Source: Rhodamnia argentea (lineage: Eukaryota; Streptophyta; Magnoliopsida; Myrtales; Myrtaceae). Taken from it: DNA of 64,000 bases. The translations under genes were made by a program, and so were the position numbers. Shown in pieces: positions 1 through 11,249 of this stretch; the first letter of the stretch is position 1; the number at the start of each line of letters is the position of its first letter. The stretch is from positions 25,922,934 through 25,986,933 of the forward strand of contig NC_063151.1 of the NCBI RefSeq assembly GCF_020921035.1. Direction: 5' to 3'. Below the pieces are notes generated by a model, which saw nothing but the letters and a program-made list of their open reading frames with translations, was not told where the DNA came from and ran no database searches.

Positions 1-439
1 GTCAACCGAACCAATAAGAAAGACAGGCGCTTCATCGAGAATGGACAGAGAACATTTGCCAATAAAGAATAAGAATTTGTCTTGTAATGACAAAGCTAAA
101 GCAACCTCGCGGGTCATTTACGGGTTGCAGTTCATGACGCAACTCAATTAGCGGGTTAAATGAAGCAGCACTCCAGGGGCAAATCCTTAGTAATGAGAGC
201 TTGAGGCATAAACCCAATTGAATAATTTATGGGCTATGTAAAGAGGAACAGCGGACAACACAAGGCCTCACCAAGGCCCATCCCAACATACGAGGTCGGG
301 TGGTACTCCCGACAACTGTGGTTTGCAAGAACAACGATTTTTGCATCCTCATCTAATGCATATATGTATTGTCTGTGTGATTTCGATTTAGTAATTTAGT
401 ACGAAAAGTGTTAGAACTATATCAAGCGCGCAACTTATT

Positions 440-975
440 TACCGTTACGAGGTGGGGCCGTAGAAGATGATGGGGACGGCTTATCATTTCTAGGCGAGGC
501 CAAAGAAGGCGAAGATGGAGACGGAGGGGTGACCGGCGGGACGAACGCAAGATTGCTGCAGTCTGGTCCCAAATTGCCTAAGCACGGTAGAATGGTTTAC
601 GAAACGCACGGTTAGAGCTACAACAACTTGTCTCACGGGCGCGAAGCCGTTTCCCTCTTTTTGCGCCATAATCGTCGGCAAGAATATTGAATGAAATTGA
701 TGTAGTTAAATGTCAATAGAGTGGTGAAATATGAAATCAAGTAGTGTGAAAACTTACATTTTTGGAAGCAAGGTAAGGCTGCGGAGCCCATCAAATAGGC
801 TGAGCCATTGTGGTTCCCGTGGGCCACACACTCCCCATCCCCACACAACGGAATAGGGCAAGATGGATCGGCGGTGAAATTAATTGGTGGCGGAAGCTAG
901 AGCGCCGGAGGCTGCGGCGTTGGAGGCTCGCCGCCGCATTGGTAATTGATGGTGCCCGTTTCGTTCCGAAAATTG
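440..975 (-). pseudogene. Decayed EGF-like Cys-rich protein gene (tandem copy of the gene at 4717-5979)
   Basis: Read on the minus strand, three blocks match exons 3, 4 and 5 of the intact gene downstream. Near 975-860 lies the CGGEPP-type segment, near 840-750 the CGDGECV segment ending in a QKC-like motif, and near 640-450 the final Cys/Pro/Ser segment. The copy is broken. The exon-3-like block has an in-frame TAG soon after the Pro-rich stretch. The exon-4-like block has lost about 19 bases, which removes the Tyr-Glu-Cys-Gln-Cys core of the EGF-like fold. The exon-5-like block carries a short insertion that shifts the frame, and its acceptor region differs from the ACAG of the intact copy. 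No counterparts of exon 1 (signal peptide) or exon 2 are seen upstream. Similarity continues into 3' flanking DNA (about 95-125 against 4620-4655), so the duplicated unit was larger than the coding region. A pseudogene is much likelier than a functional paralogue. Confidence 0.75.
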
Positions 976-1316
976 CATTTGAAATCTTTCTTCTTCTTCT
1001 TTATTTATGTTGAACAACTCAACGTCCTATTGCTTGTGAAATGCTACAGAACTCCTCATGAAATTTGCATGCCAAACGGCACGGACCCCCCCTACGCCCG
1101 GCGACATGGTATCACACGTATTCCGAATTCGTAGTCATCCGATCTTACGCCCAACTCCGAACAGTCATGCATTGTCGGTTTTGGTGATCTTACATACATG
1201 TACGGTCTAATTGTTTCGTTTAGCATGTCCGGTGTTTTTTTCCGTTACCAAGTTAAAAGAATCCTCAAATGACCGGACCGTCAAATTAAGTGGGACATAT
1301 GAGAGATAGGCTTGTC
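976..1316. other. Intergenic, no gene seen
   Basis: Ordinary non-coding DNA upstream of the dead EGF-like copy. Exons 1 and 2 expected here from the intact paralogue are absent. Confidence 0.5.
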
Positions 1317-1716
1317 AAAACGAGTCATAAACTCATTTCTTAATCCATACATGATGGGCTGGGTTGTTATATGAATTAATTATATACAATAAATGAGTCA
1401 TAAATAGTTTAAACATAATATGAATGTTCGATTGATCTTAAATGAGCTATAAATGAATTTTCAATTTACTTAAAGACAACCCACATTTATGACTCTCTCT
1501 TCATTCTCTCTCACCCTCGTTCGATCTCACAACCACTTACTCCGCACTCTCACCTCAATTTGAGTATGAGTTTTCTTAGATTTGATTAGATAAGAAAATG
1601 TTTTATAAATATGGGTTGGGTCAATACATGTTACTATATTCGCATTGCAATAGATGGGTTAAATGGGTATATGTGGGTCGGGTCATCAATCCGGTCCACC
1701 CGTTTGACAAATCTAA
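1317..1716 (+). repeat. Dispersed TIR-like repeat, copy 1
   Basis: This block starts TTGTCAAAACGAGTCATAAA and ends near CCACCCGTTTGACAA, so its ends form a short imperfect inverted repeat. It contains GGGTTGGGTC and GGGTCGGGTC runs. The same sequence recurs in reverse orientation at about 52180-52575, with the same order of internal landmarks (ATAAATGAG, a TC-rich stretch, TTGATTAGAT, ATATGGGT). It is a non-coding, non-autonomous DNA transposon-like repeat. No clean target duplication was found at either copy, so the superfamily is not assigned. Confidence 0.6.
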
Positions 1717-1760
1717 CAACAAGAGATGCGCACGATTGAGGGTCCAAATACATTGTCATT

Positions 1761-1782
1761 AGAGAGAGAGAGAGAGAGAGAG
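1761..1782. repeat. (AG)n microsatellite
   Basis: A run of eleven AG dinucleotides. Similar GA/CT runs occur at 4207-4233, 8393-8416, 16417-16456, 31851-31881, 41001-41020 and 55554-55588. Confidence 0.9.
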
Positions 1783-2039
1783 AAAGACGGAGAGCCAATA
1801 CCAAGTTGATCTTTGCGATTAGTTTTGTCTTTTTTAAGTGAAATGAAAATTTCCTTTCTGATAAAAAAGGAAATCGAAAATTTGTTTGTGACCAAAAATC
1901 ACAATCTATCGAGATCATCCATGGAGGTCTCGTCCCGACCCCAAAATCTTCTCTCCTTCTCTTTAATATATATATGGGCCCATAAAATCCCAAGCCCATG
2001 TCTCCCCAGCCCCAACCCGTTTTATTCTTCTTCAACAGA

Positions 2040-3612
2040 GATTGTGGAAGAGGACACCAGCGGACAAAACGAGAAACCTAAAGGCGGCTCGTCCCATAAA
2101 CTCGAATCAACTTCGAATTATAAAGCCGGGTAAGTATTCGAGCATATTATTCGTCTAACCGGAGTAATTTTTGAAGTTAGGTCGTAAATTCAGAGTTACG
2201 GGAATTTGAGCTACGGAGTTCGAGGTATTGTCGGGCCGTGTTTATACATGGAAATAATAGTTTAAGGCGCTATAACAAAAGTTGATTTCAAAATATGGTT
2301 TGATTGCAACGAGTTTTCGAAGTTTCTTACGCTAGCTATGCCTAACGAGGATGCGTAACGAGGAAAGACGAATGTTATTGTAAACAAGTTTCTTCATCAG
2401 CGTGTTGAAGCCGTTTTATCGACGATTAACCGTAGTTTAGTCATGTCATTCGCTCGAGTAGTGTATCGCTTAGTTGTTGATATCGTTTTCCGATTAATTG
2501 CTAGGAATTCAAGTGTGTCAACTAGAGTATCCTTCATAGGTTGGCTTTCAGCTGGTACTATCTCTTTTTTGAGTTTCTCATATTTCGAAAACGAAATGAT
2601 TTAGATATGTTCTGAGTTAAAGACATAACATATTTCTTGCATAAATTGGATTAAATATTTTTTACTGCATGGAAAGGTTTTTTAGATAATGTCTAAACGA
2701 ATTGCCTGCAAATGGGTTTGCAAAACCTTTTGGGGAAAAAAATCATGAAAAGTCCCTGACTTTAAATATGGTTTATAAAAGTTATTTTCTTTTATCAATT
2801 GAGTTACGAAAAGTTACATGTTCAGGTTACTCAAATTGATTTTTGTGATGATTTCTGATTTTGGTCATGACTTTGAGGTTGATGGATTATGCTAATGTCG
2901 CTATGATTAGATCTATTGGGGAATTGGGGGGGAGTAGCATACTATCGGGACGTCAATATGGCCGAACCAACGGCTAATATCGGTGGTAGATCTAGCAAGG
3001 GAGTAAACTTGATCACCTTTGTCACGATATTAAACGTGACCATAGGTAAATGTTGAGTACTAGATTAGTCGATAGAGTAGATCATGGACGTCTGCCTTGA
3101 TTGTTAACTAACTTTTATGTAAAAAGGTTTGTTGGAAAAATATTATCCACTCTTGATATTTTACTTATATATTACTCCGACTTGAGATTGACCAATGATG
3201 ATATTTTTTATGAAGGTGTATAGTGAATGTTCAATCTTCTTAAAAGAGATGTATTATTCACTGAGTTGGTTGTTCACTCCATTCATCTTTCTCGCTTCTG
3301 GTTCTTCAGCGAGCTGCAAGTAGGATGAAAGCATTATCGTTAACGAGAGGCCATTTTGATAGTGGTGACTTGTGATATGAGTTGTACACGGAAGAAGAGT
3401 TTCTAAGTTCGCTTTTTATGAATATGTGTACGTATATCTTTTTGATAGATTATCGAAAACTTCTGATGTTGTAACCAGGTAATTTTTTATCAAATTATAT
3501 GAATGTATGTACTTCGATATAAGGTTGAATTATAATTATGTTTGAGGTTGTGTCCTTCGGGTAAAAGACAGCCGTGTCATTGCTTATTTCTTTAGAGTCG
3601 AGGGTGTGACAC
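2040..3612 (+). repeat. Solo-LTR-like repeat
   Basis: A long non-coding block ends with GAGGGTGTGACA, a form common at plant LTR 3' ends. An internal stretch (about 2550-2660: CAGCTGGTACTATCTC, a T run, GAGTTT, CATATTTC) is recognisable in reverse orientation at about 21060-21170, inside the repeat next to the copia remnant. No gag-pol coding sequence lies next to it. The best reading is a degraded solo LTR or LTR fragment. The family and the exact 5' boundary are uncertain. Confidence 0.45.
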
Positions 3613-3777
3613 TCCATGTCCCACAAACAAATCTAATGCTCGACATCACCCATGTTCTTTGTCGTCCCTGCAGTGGCCCCAAAACAGAGCTTTGCAGTTC
3701 CCTCTTGATCAAGAACAGCAATAAGAAGAAAGAAGGGAGGGGTGGGGTGGGGTGGTTAGCTTTATGTCAGTTTTGGG

Positions 3778-4110
3778 ATGGAGGTTGTCGATCTTTACGG
3801 GGCTAGCAACAGGTTGCCCGCCAACAGCAAGTCGATCCATATGGAGGAACACCGGCATGGACGTGCGTTCGAGGTCGTTTTCAGAGGAAGACGGCGAGGA
3901 GGCCCTTAAGGGGGCCGCGTTCGAGAAGCTCCCCTCCTTCGACTGCCTCAGGAAGGGGTAACTCACAAAGTCCCGCAGCCACGGCGACGGGGAACGACAT
4001 TGGGGACCTCAGAATTCCCGACCGGAAGGACTAGGAGCAGTTGGTGAGGATTGCAGAGGAGGACAACGAGAAGCAGGGGCAAGAGGAAGAACTATCAAGA
4101 ACCTGTCACC
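3778..4110 (+). pseudogene. PDR-type ABCG transporter, N-terminal fragment (pseudogene)
   Basis: Translation gives the hallmark N-terminus of full-size plant ABCG/PDR proteins in pieces. First comes a Met-Glu-x-Val-Asp start with Tyr-x-Ala-Ser-Asn. After a frameshift near 3830 comes IWRNTGMDV followed by EEDGEEAL and AAFEKLPSFDCLRKG. Then come an in-frame stop and, in another frame, DIGDLRIPDRK and QLVRIAEEDNEK. In intact genes these segments form one continuous soluble N-terminal region of the first exons, before the first nucleotide-binding domain. Here there are at least two frame changes and two stops, the usual Trp of EEALKWAALEKLP is Gly, and similarity ends near 4090. No ABC domain or membrane segments follow. 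It is a truncated relic with no transport function. Confidence 0.72.
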
Positions 4111-4206
4111 CTTTGGTTCTACCTGAATCCATGCTCACCATGATCGAGAAGTTCTTTTTGAATTTCAAGAACATAATAAGCAAGTAATTTTCCCTGAAAT
4201 GAAGCT

Positions 4207-4237
<31 letters not shown>

Positions 4238-4716
4238 ACTTACAAGCTACAAGACCGCATAAACTATAAAGAATAAATACATATGTATGCTTTATATAGT
4301 GTAAATATCAGATTTCAAAGAAGCGAGGCAACGTAATCATCATGAAAAAAGAGCCATGTATAAGTGTACTATCAAATGTTCGAGCCCCTTCTATGATCTT
4401 CCTTATAATCAGAAATGAAATTATTGCGTGACCGAACCATACGCAGCTCATCGCATTGCTCTGCTAAATCCACGAGACGGCCATCGCAGCAAGAAGCATC
4501 ATCATCCATGACAGCGCCCGATAACTCCTCGAACAATTCGGTGCGCCCGCCAATCCTGCCAAAGCCAGCATCGCGCGAGACATGCTCAGTAAAGATGTGG
4601 GCTAAAATCACAAGGTTAAGAAGCTAAAGCAACCTCGCAAGTCATTTACAACCCCTTTGAATGTTATCTGGGCTACGTGAAAGAGAGAAATTTTCCGGTG
4701 GGGAATGGGCCACGAC
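4111..4716. other. Non-coding spacer with (GA)n and an unassigned minus-strand ORF
   Basis: Contains the (GA)n run at 4207-4233 and an open minus-strand stretch at about 4611-4372 that is rich in Asp/Glu and has no ATG at its head. I recognise no family in it. The last ~100 bases are 3' flanking DNA shared with the pseudogene copy at about 95-250. Confidence 0.4.
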
Positions 4717-5979
4717 TTATTTACCATTTCGCGGATGGGCTGAAGGAGATGGCGGGGATGAATTACCAGTTCCAGGCGAGGCGGAAGATTTCAGAGGCGA
4801 CGGCGGGGGCCCCGTGGCCGGCGGGCCCAACCCGAGATTACTGCAGTCTGCTCCCAAATTGCCTAAACACAGTAAAGAACGAAACGTACAGTTAGAACTA
4901 CAATAGCCTGTGTCACAAGTGAGAAACCGTCTGCATCTTTTCAGGCCATCTATTTATGAATGTGAAAAGCATGGGAATTAGAGACATAGAGGAACTCACA
5001 TTTTTGTACGCAGGCGAAGATGGGCAAGCCCAGCAAATTGGCCGAGCCCTGGTGGCACTGGCACTCGTAAGTATTCCCGCTAGGCACACACTCCCCGTCT
5101 CCACACAGCACGAACAAGCAAGCTGCAATGGCAGCGACGAACATAATGCATCCTTGGAATGAACAGATTATGTTGCCGGATGCACAACCAAAAGGAGAAA
5201 ACTTACGGAGGGAGAAATTAACCAGTGGCAGAAACAACGGCGGAGGCGGGGACGGAGGCACCGGAGGTTCGCCGCCGCATTCGTAATTTATGCTGCCTGT
5301 GTTGTTCCCGAAAAGTCTCACGTGAAATGTTAATTGAATAGCTCAATGTCCTATTACTTGTGAAATGTTTACAGAAGTTCTAAAGTAACTTGCGATGCGT
5401 AGATGGTGGGTGATATGATGCCTAGGCAAAGAGTGCTTGTTTTGGTGATCTTATCTTATCTACATGCATGATGTGATTTTTCCATTAGATTGTCCTATGA
5501 TTTTCCGCTTCCAAGTTTAAAAAGAATCTGTCAAAGAGATGCGTTCGGACCGTTCAATCAAGTGAAAACATGCGGCGAGATCAACGAGGGATCCACATGA
5601 GCCAACGGTTTCGATTTCGCTATGATATGGAGAGGGATATAGAGAGAGAGAGACTGACAGTTAGGCACGATGCAGGAGGGCCAGACGACCCAGCCGCCCA
5701 GCTGGGGCCTGCTCCACCCGGAGTAACAGTCGCACGCGAACCCGGGCAGCACGGCCGGGGTCTCCCGGCACGTCCCCATCCCGCAATCCACCGTCCCACA
5801 CTTAGCTTCCTGATCTGATCACACCATTTTCAAGAAACCCAAATTCGGTCAAACAGATAACGCCCATCAGATACGAAAGACAAGGAAGGGAAATCACCAT
5901 GTCGGGTTGACATCAACTGGGAAGACGTGGGGTTGCAAATGCAGGTGAAGAAGAGGATGAAGATGACGAGGAGCCCCAT
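4717..5979 (-). CDS. Secreted Cys-rich EGF-like protein, five exons
   Basis: Exons on the minus strand are 5979-5898, 5814-5659, 5296-5207, 5122-5000 and 4907-4717. All introns are GT-AG and the joined frame gives 213 residues. Residues 1-21 (MGLLVIFILFFTCICNP then TSSQ) are a clear signal peptide, so the product enters the secretory pathway. The mature part has about 20 cysteines: a CGMGTC segment with C-D-C-Y-S-G-W (EGF-like ending), a CGGEPP segment with a Pro-rich linker, a CGDGECVPSG...YECQC segment (second EGF-like unit), and a Pro/Ser-rich tail. There is no terminal hydrophobic segment, so neither a membrane nor a GPI anchor is evident. It resembles the plant group annotated only as neurogenic locus notch-like/EGF-like proteins, whose role is not established. 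The ATG at 5979 was chosen because it opens the signal peptide. The exon 2 acceptor (at 5815) is the least certain join. A dead tandem copy lies at 440-975. Confidence 0.75.
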
Positions 5980-6084
5980 GCTTCTGCTCCTTCCACAGAC
6001 TCTGCACTGCCGGTTTCTTCGACCCAAATTTAAGGAGAGAGCATTTATTCTTCCAGTAGAACCCGAGAAGATCTGTTTAAACAA

Positions 6085-6921
6085 AACGAAAACCGAAAGA
6101 CCTGCCGTACGAAGCCGCGTGAAAGTGAAACAAGCACGTCCCTGGGGAACATCAATGCCTTTAGATCTTCTTCTTTGTTTTGTTAATGGTTAAAGATTGT
6201 TTCTAGTCCCTGGAATTCTCGTATCAAGCTTTACGTGTCCAAAGTGAGTTTCGATTCCCATGTTGGAAGAGGCGACTTAGGTAGTATCGCATGTGGGGGA
6301 GAGATGGGTGAACAGGGCGGGACAAGCAATGGAGTTTGACAAAACAGGACGTTCATATCAGTGCGAGACACAGAGCCCCAGACAGAACAGTGAACCTACC
6401 AATACAGGAATACGACTTCCCAGTTTGAACAGGAAAAGGATATACCGTTTCAAAATATCGGTCGAAAGTCTCACCTACCGATGCTCCTTCGCAAATGGCT
6501 CGCTCCACCAGGCGACAAGATGAGCCAATGCTACAACGGGCCGGCTTATAAGCACCGCCACACGACGCCCCGAAATGGCCATCGGAACTTTTTTCCAGCT
6601 CTAGGAGCATCGAGACTTCTCCCTAGTTTCTCTCCCTCTGTTTTCCACAAAAAGGCTGTGTTCGAGAATGTCTTTTTACTACCAAACTTGGCTACCACAC
6701 CGTTTCAAATTTCCTGAATGATGAAACATTTCTGCCTGTATTTAGTGTCGAACCTGTTTGACAGTACAAGCCTGTGTGCGAAGCACCATTTCACCATAAG
6801 ATTAACAAGAACTATAAAAACCACCGCTTACTATGACGTACCAGCCACGAATGTGGCACAAATTGGGTAAATAGGCACCAATGTTCCAATTGTTCCAATC
6901 GAAGGCTAAAAGAACCGCTCA
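6085..6921. other. Intergenic, no gene seen
   Basis: Lies between the 5' end of the EGF-like gene and the 3' end of the aminotransferase. It probably contains the promoter of the former and the 3' UTR of the latter. No additional coding sequence or repeat was recognised. Confidence 0.5.
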
Positions 6922-9900
6922 TTATACCATTCCATCTCTCACCAATTCCTCTAATCCCTTCTTCAACCTCTCCGCAGCGGCGCTGCAGTCACTCTCCACC
7001 AACCCTCCGAAAGATATTCTGAGATTCCCGGGACACCCGCACGCACTCCCGGGAATAGTCACGACCCCATGCTTATGAGCGAGCCAGCGAACGACATCAA
7101 AGTCCTTGACAAACTTGTCGGGTAGCTTTGCCCACAAATAAATGGCGCCCTCTCCACCTTTAACCGCGCCATCTCCAAGAGGAGAGAGAGCTTCTACGAC
7201 GATCTCCCTGTTCTTGATGAGAGTCTTCACACGCTCCGTGACCCACTCAGGTCCCGCTTCTAAGGAGTATAGGGCTAGATGTTGAGAAATGATCGAAGCA
7301 CATATGGGGATATTGTCCTGAACTTTGAGGAGTTGGTCTGCAAAACCTTCAACTTCCAAAGGATATGCGATCTGTGAATTGCACTCACCAAATTAGTCTT
7401 CAAAAATAACAAATCATCGATAATGTTTAACTTTTCAATAAGAAGGGAAGACTGGCCCCATGTGCACATTCCGAGTTAAATAGCATAAACTTAAACTCAT
7501 CTGTCTCCTATTAATTGAGACCATTCAAAGAACCTGTCATTTATGCTTTTCATTTAATCCAGAAAGATGTACTAAGTTGATCCAGGGTGAAGGTTAAATA
7601 TAATGACTCGCTTATGAATATGCTTATATTTATGGTCAAGCCAATTTGACATACTGTTCCCCGTGAAACGGAAAAGAGAAAGGGCTTAATGGTCATAAGG
7701 AACTCATTCAATTCTCACGCAACAAAGCAACTTACATATCCAACTCGCCATCCCATCATCCCATAGGCTTTTGAAAAAGAAAAGATGTTGACAATATGAT
7801 TTCCTTCAATGCAGGTGTGCTTAAGACCATCATACATAAAATACCTGCAAAAACAAAAGGACCACGGGAGAATTTAGTACATAAAGCATTTTTAGCCAAT
7901 AGATTGGATTGCAGAATCATATATATAGCCAGATTTCAGTTATGCTGAGACCCCAAAATGACATGACTTTACTCCTGGCATACGTGTGTGACATGCCGCT
8001 ACTCTAGGACAGAGAAGAGCTTGTAAATTTTTGGACAGACAGAGACTAACGTAGCAATATCAACAAATAAAAGCTTACTTTGCTGTAAATCACCTCAAAG
8101 TGACCTCTAGGTAGAGAAATCATCACATTGAGAAGCTCTGTTGATAAAGAAAAGGCAAGCATTTAAAATAACAAGGACTTACTCATATGTATTATCGACA
8201 ACAAGCCATGCACCATTCTGCTCACAAAGATCTGATATCCTCTACTAGGAAAAAGAAAACACAAAGTTAGATAATTGAAGTAGAACTTGATTATCTAGTC
8301 TTAACCTCTGCCAAGACAGTGCATTAGAGTTTTCCCAAAAAAAAAAAATGAGTATTGATTTTGTGTCCTCGTAGCAATTAATAGGCCATTTCAGAGAGAG
8401 AGAGAGAGAGAGAGAGTGAGACCTTAAGAAGAGGCTCAGGGATGTAGGTGCCGGATGGATTTCCAGGATTCACAACTGTAACAAGCTTTGGGACAGGTTT
8501 GGTTTCGGATAGAGTTTTCTCTAACCAATCTGCAGTTATAGTAAATTGCTAAGTACTCCTCCCACAAAACACATGGAGGAGATGTGCAACAATCATTCAA
8601 ATCAGCAGCATCCAGTGAAATTAAAGACACCCTTGAAACCTATTGACCATATAGAGATGGATTGCTAACACCTTTAACATTATTCTGAAATGAATAAATG
8701 AACAAATAAGTAGTAGTAATTAACACCCTCAGAGAAGACTCAAGCAACTTCTTTCACATAATGATGGTGTGACCCCCATAAGAAACATACAAATTTCAGA
8801 AGCTCCTAACATTTGCATATAGGTACATCTCTAAATGTGGCTACTAGGAGAAATTTTAGAAAGAAGATTTTCAACCAGCACTTCACAGAGACACATGGGA
8901 ATACAGATTTTTCAATCTTACTTATCACAATAGCAGTCTTCAGGATGAATTCAGGAATCACTAAGGGGTCCCCCTGTAATGTACAGTAACATACAAGTAC
9001 AAACGAAAAACTGTACTTCTAGTTTCTTCACTAAGAGGACAATCATATCGATAAACAAACTAGTGGGGAGAAGAAAACGTAATGACACTAATGGAATGCC
9101 AATACTAACGAATGATCATCAACGGTCTAGGGCATGTAAGGATAAACTTTTACATTTTACTTTTCACTCGATCTAAACATAGGTACACGCACTTGACCTT
9201 TTTTAATCTGAAATTTTTCACAACATATAAATGTTGACACAAATTCACATATAACCTTTTTTTAATTACATAAAATACGGAAAATATTTTATTTTTTTTT
9301 TTTTTGGGGGGGGTTGGTTATACACTTAACTTTTCAAAATGTAGAAAACAAACAGGCCCTAAACACCTATTACATGAAGGATAACAAATTCACAGAAATA
9401 TCTCACGTAAATCTAACCTGCATCAGGGTAAAGAGTCTCCGGGTCACCAGGACCAACCAGTATATCAGTGACCCCTGTCATCTGGAAGGACATGTATGCA
9501 TTAAAGTAATATGGCGCAAACATGACAACAGAGTCACCAGCGTCACATAACGTGAGGACAAGATCCACAAATGCCTGGCAGAAGAAAAATGAACAGATTA
9601 TATGTTGGTCAGAATCATTTCATCAGGGCGTAATAGACCAGAGTTGTTCGCTCCTCACTTGAAGAAAAATACTATACAAGAAAAGAGAAATGCACTTCCA
9701 GAAACCTGATTTGCTCCAGAAGTTACCACCACTGAAGATTTGTATAATTTATTTTCCCGCTGCAACTGCAAAGCAAAAGAAGCAATTCGAAGGATGCCAC
9801 CATAAGCAAACTCATCTTTAAATTTCCAAGTCCCGGAATCTTTTAGTCTGAATAATATAGAAGAGGTCAATGCAATATTCCTTAAAATGTGTACCTTCTT

Positions 9901-11249
9901 TACCAATGCCTCTCTGAGTTCTGGGATACCTTCATCAGCACCATAACGGCTAATAGAAGGCTCCCAAACAAGTTCTTTTACCTTGTTCAGTGCATCCTTG
10001 GGTGGTTGCCAATAGACCACTCCCTTAGCACAACGCAAGAAACAACGGCAAAGTTAACAGCTAGCATTTCGTAAGATATTAAACCTTATGTGCCACAAGA
10101 AATAGAAAGAAACTCCGCTCAAAAGCCCTTCCACAATTACACAAGTAATGGAGATTTCAAAGTAAACATGTTCTGATCATTAAATAGATTAAGATACGAT
10201 TGTCAATGGCAGGCAAGAGGATACACCAGAGTCAACAGATTCTTCACATGACCAGAGGAAAATGCCCTATTAAGCAGGGAACACACAGTTTGATGCTTCA
10301 AGTCCACAGGCAATCATTTCTGTTTCTGTGGGTATCTAATTGAAATGAGAGCTCAATCAACATTTCTGTTAGTGTGCTTTGAAGGATGAGCACAAAAACA
10401 AACACTGAAATGCAACACCAATGTTATTTATAAGAGAAGAGATTCCCCCATTATCAGATAAAGGATCGTGGATAAATCCCATTCAGAAATTGAGGCAAAC
10501 TAATGAGGCCCAGAACACTGGTCTATGCCTCTCCAACACATTAACTAGTAGAGTTGATCACATGTAAAACCCAAGCTGCAGTATGGACTGGATAGCAAAT
10601 TCTCGTTAGGAATCTAGTCCTCAAAATTGTACCAAATCCAACAATGAACGAAAATCAATACGTAGAAGGCAGATATTTTTTGTTTAAGTTTCCCAAAATT
10701 GTCGAGCAAAAAAACCTTTTGATACTCTAGGCACTTCTACAAATGCATTACCCACACGATTTTCCGCTTGGCCCTTTTCGAGAAACCTAAAACGCCTTTC
10801 CCTAAACAAGAACCAACCCCACTTCACACCAAAGCAAGAGAAAGACACCATCCCCATTTCCCAACAAAATTTGGCCATTTTACTCTAGAACAACTAAAAC
10901 AGATCACAATGCATTCTCAGTTCTCGACACCAACACGATCATCAATCACGACACAAAAACGAAAAAGAACACACTGTCCCACTACACAAGAAGAACTAAG
11001 TTGGAACAAACCTGAGCCAAAGACATGGCATCTTTCCTTCCTCGAATCACCTCTTGTATCTGCAAAAGAAATCAACTTGGTACAGTATTTCACGCAAATT
11101 GAAACAATTGAGAAACCCCCAGGTGTGCTTTGGCAGTTAAAACCAAAATGATACAAGAACAGAAGAAAGAATTCCAATCAAAGTACCTGAACCATTACAG
11201 GCATCTCAGTCTCCAAAGCCCTCTTCGCAAGCTTCCCAAATGAACCCAT
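6922..11249 (-). CDS. ISS1: PLP-dependent aminotransferase, ISS1/VAS1 type
   Basis: Nine exons: 11249-11187, 11059-11012, 10023-9895, 9765-9706, 9574-9418, 8529-8423, 8241-8183, 7844-7736 and 7371-6922. All have GT-AG borders, and the joined frame encodes 393 residues, about the family length. It is a fold-type I class I/II aminotransferase. Visible motifs are SRYGADEG, the SGANQ phosphate-site segment, NPGNPSG around residues 173-179, VVDNTYEYF with the cofactor-binding Asp at 204, and SFSKAYGMMGWR with the Schiff-base Lys at 233. Near the C-terminus, LRISFGG supplies the carboxylate-binding Arg. Overall sequence closely follows Arabidopsis ISS1/VAS1 (recalled as At1g80360), a cytosolic enzyme that uses methionine to transaminate indole-3-pyruvate back to tryptophan and so links ethylene and auxin supply. 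The function here is inferred from that family match. No organelle-targeting extension precedes MGSFGKLAKRALE. Confidence 0.93.
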
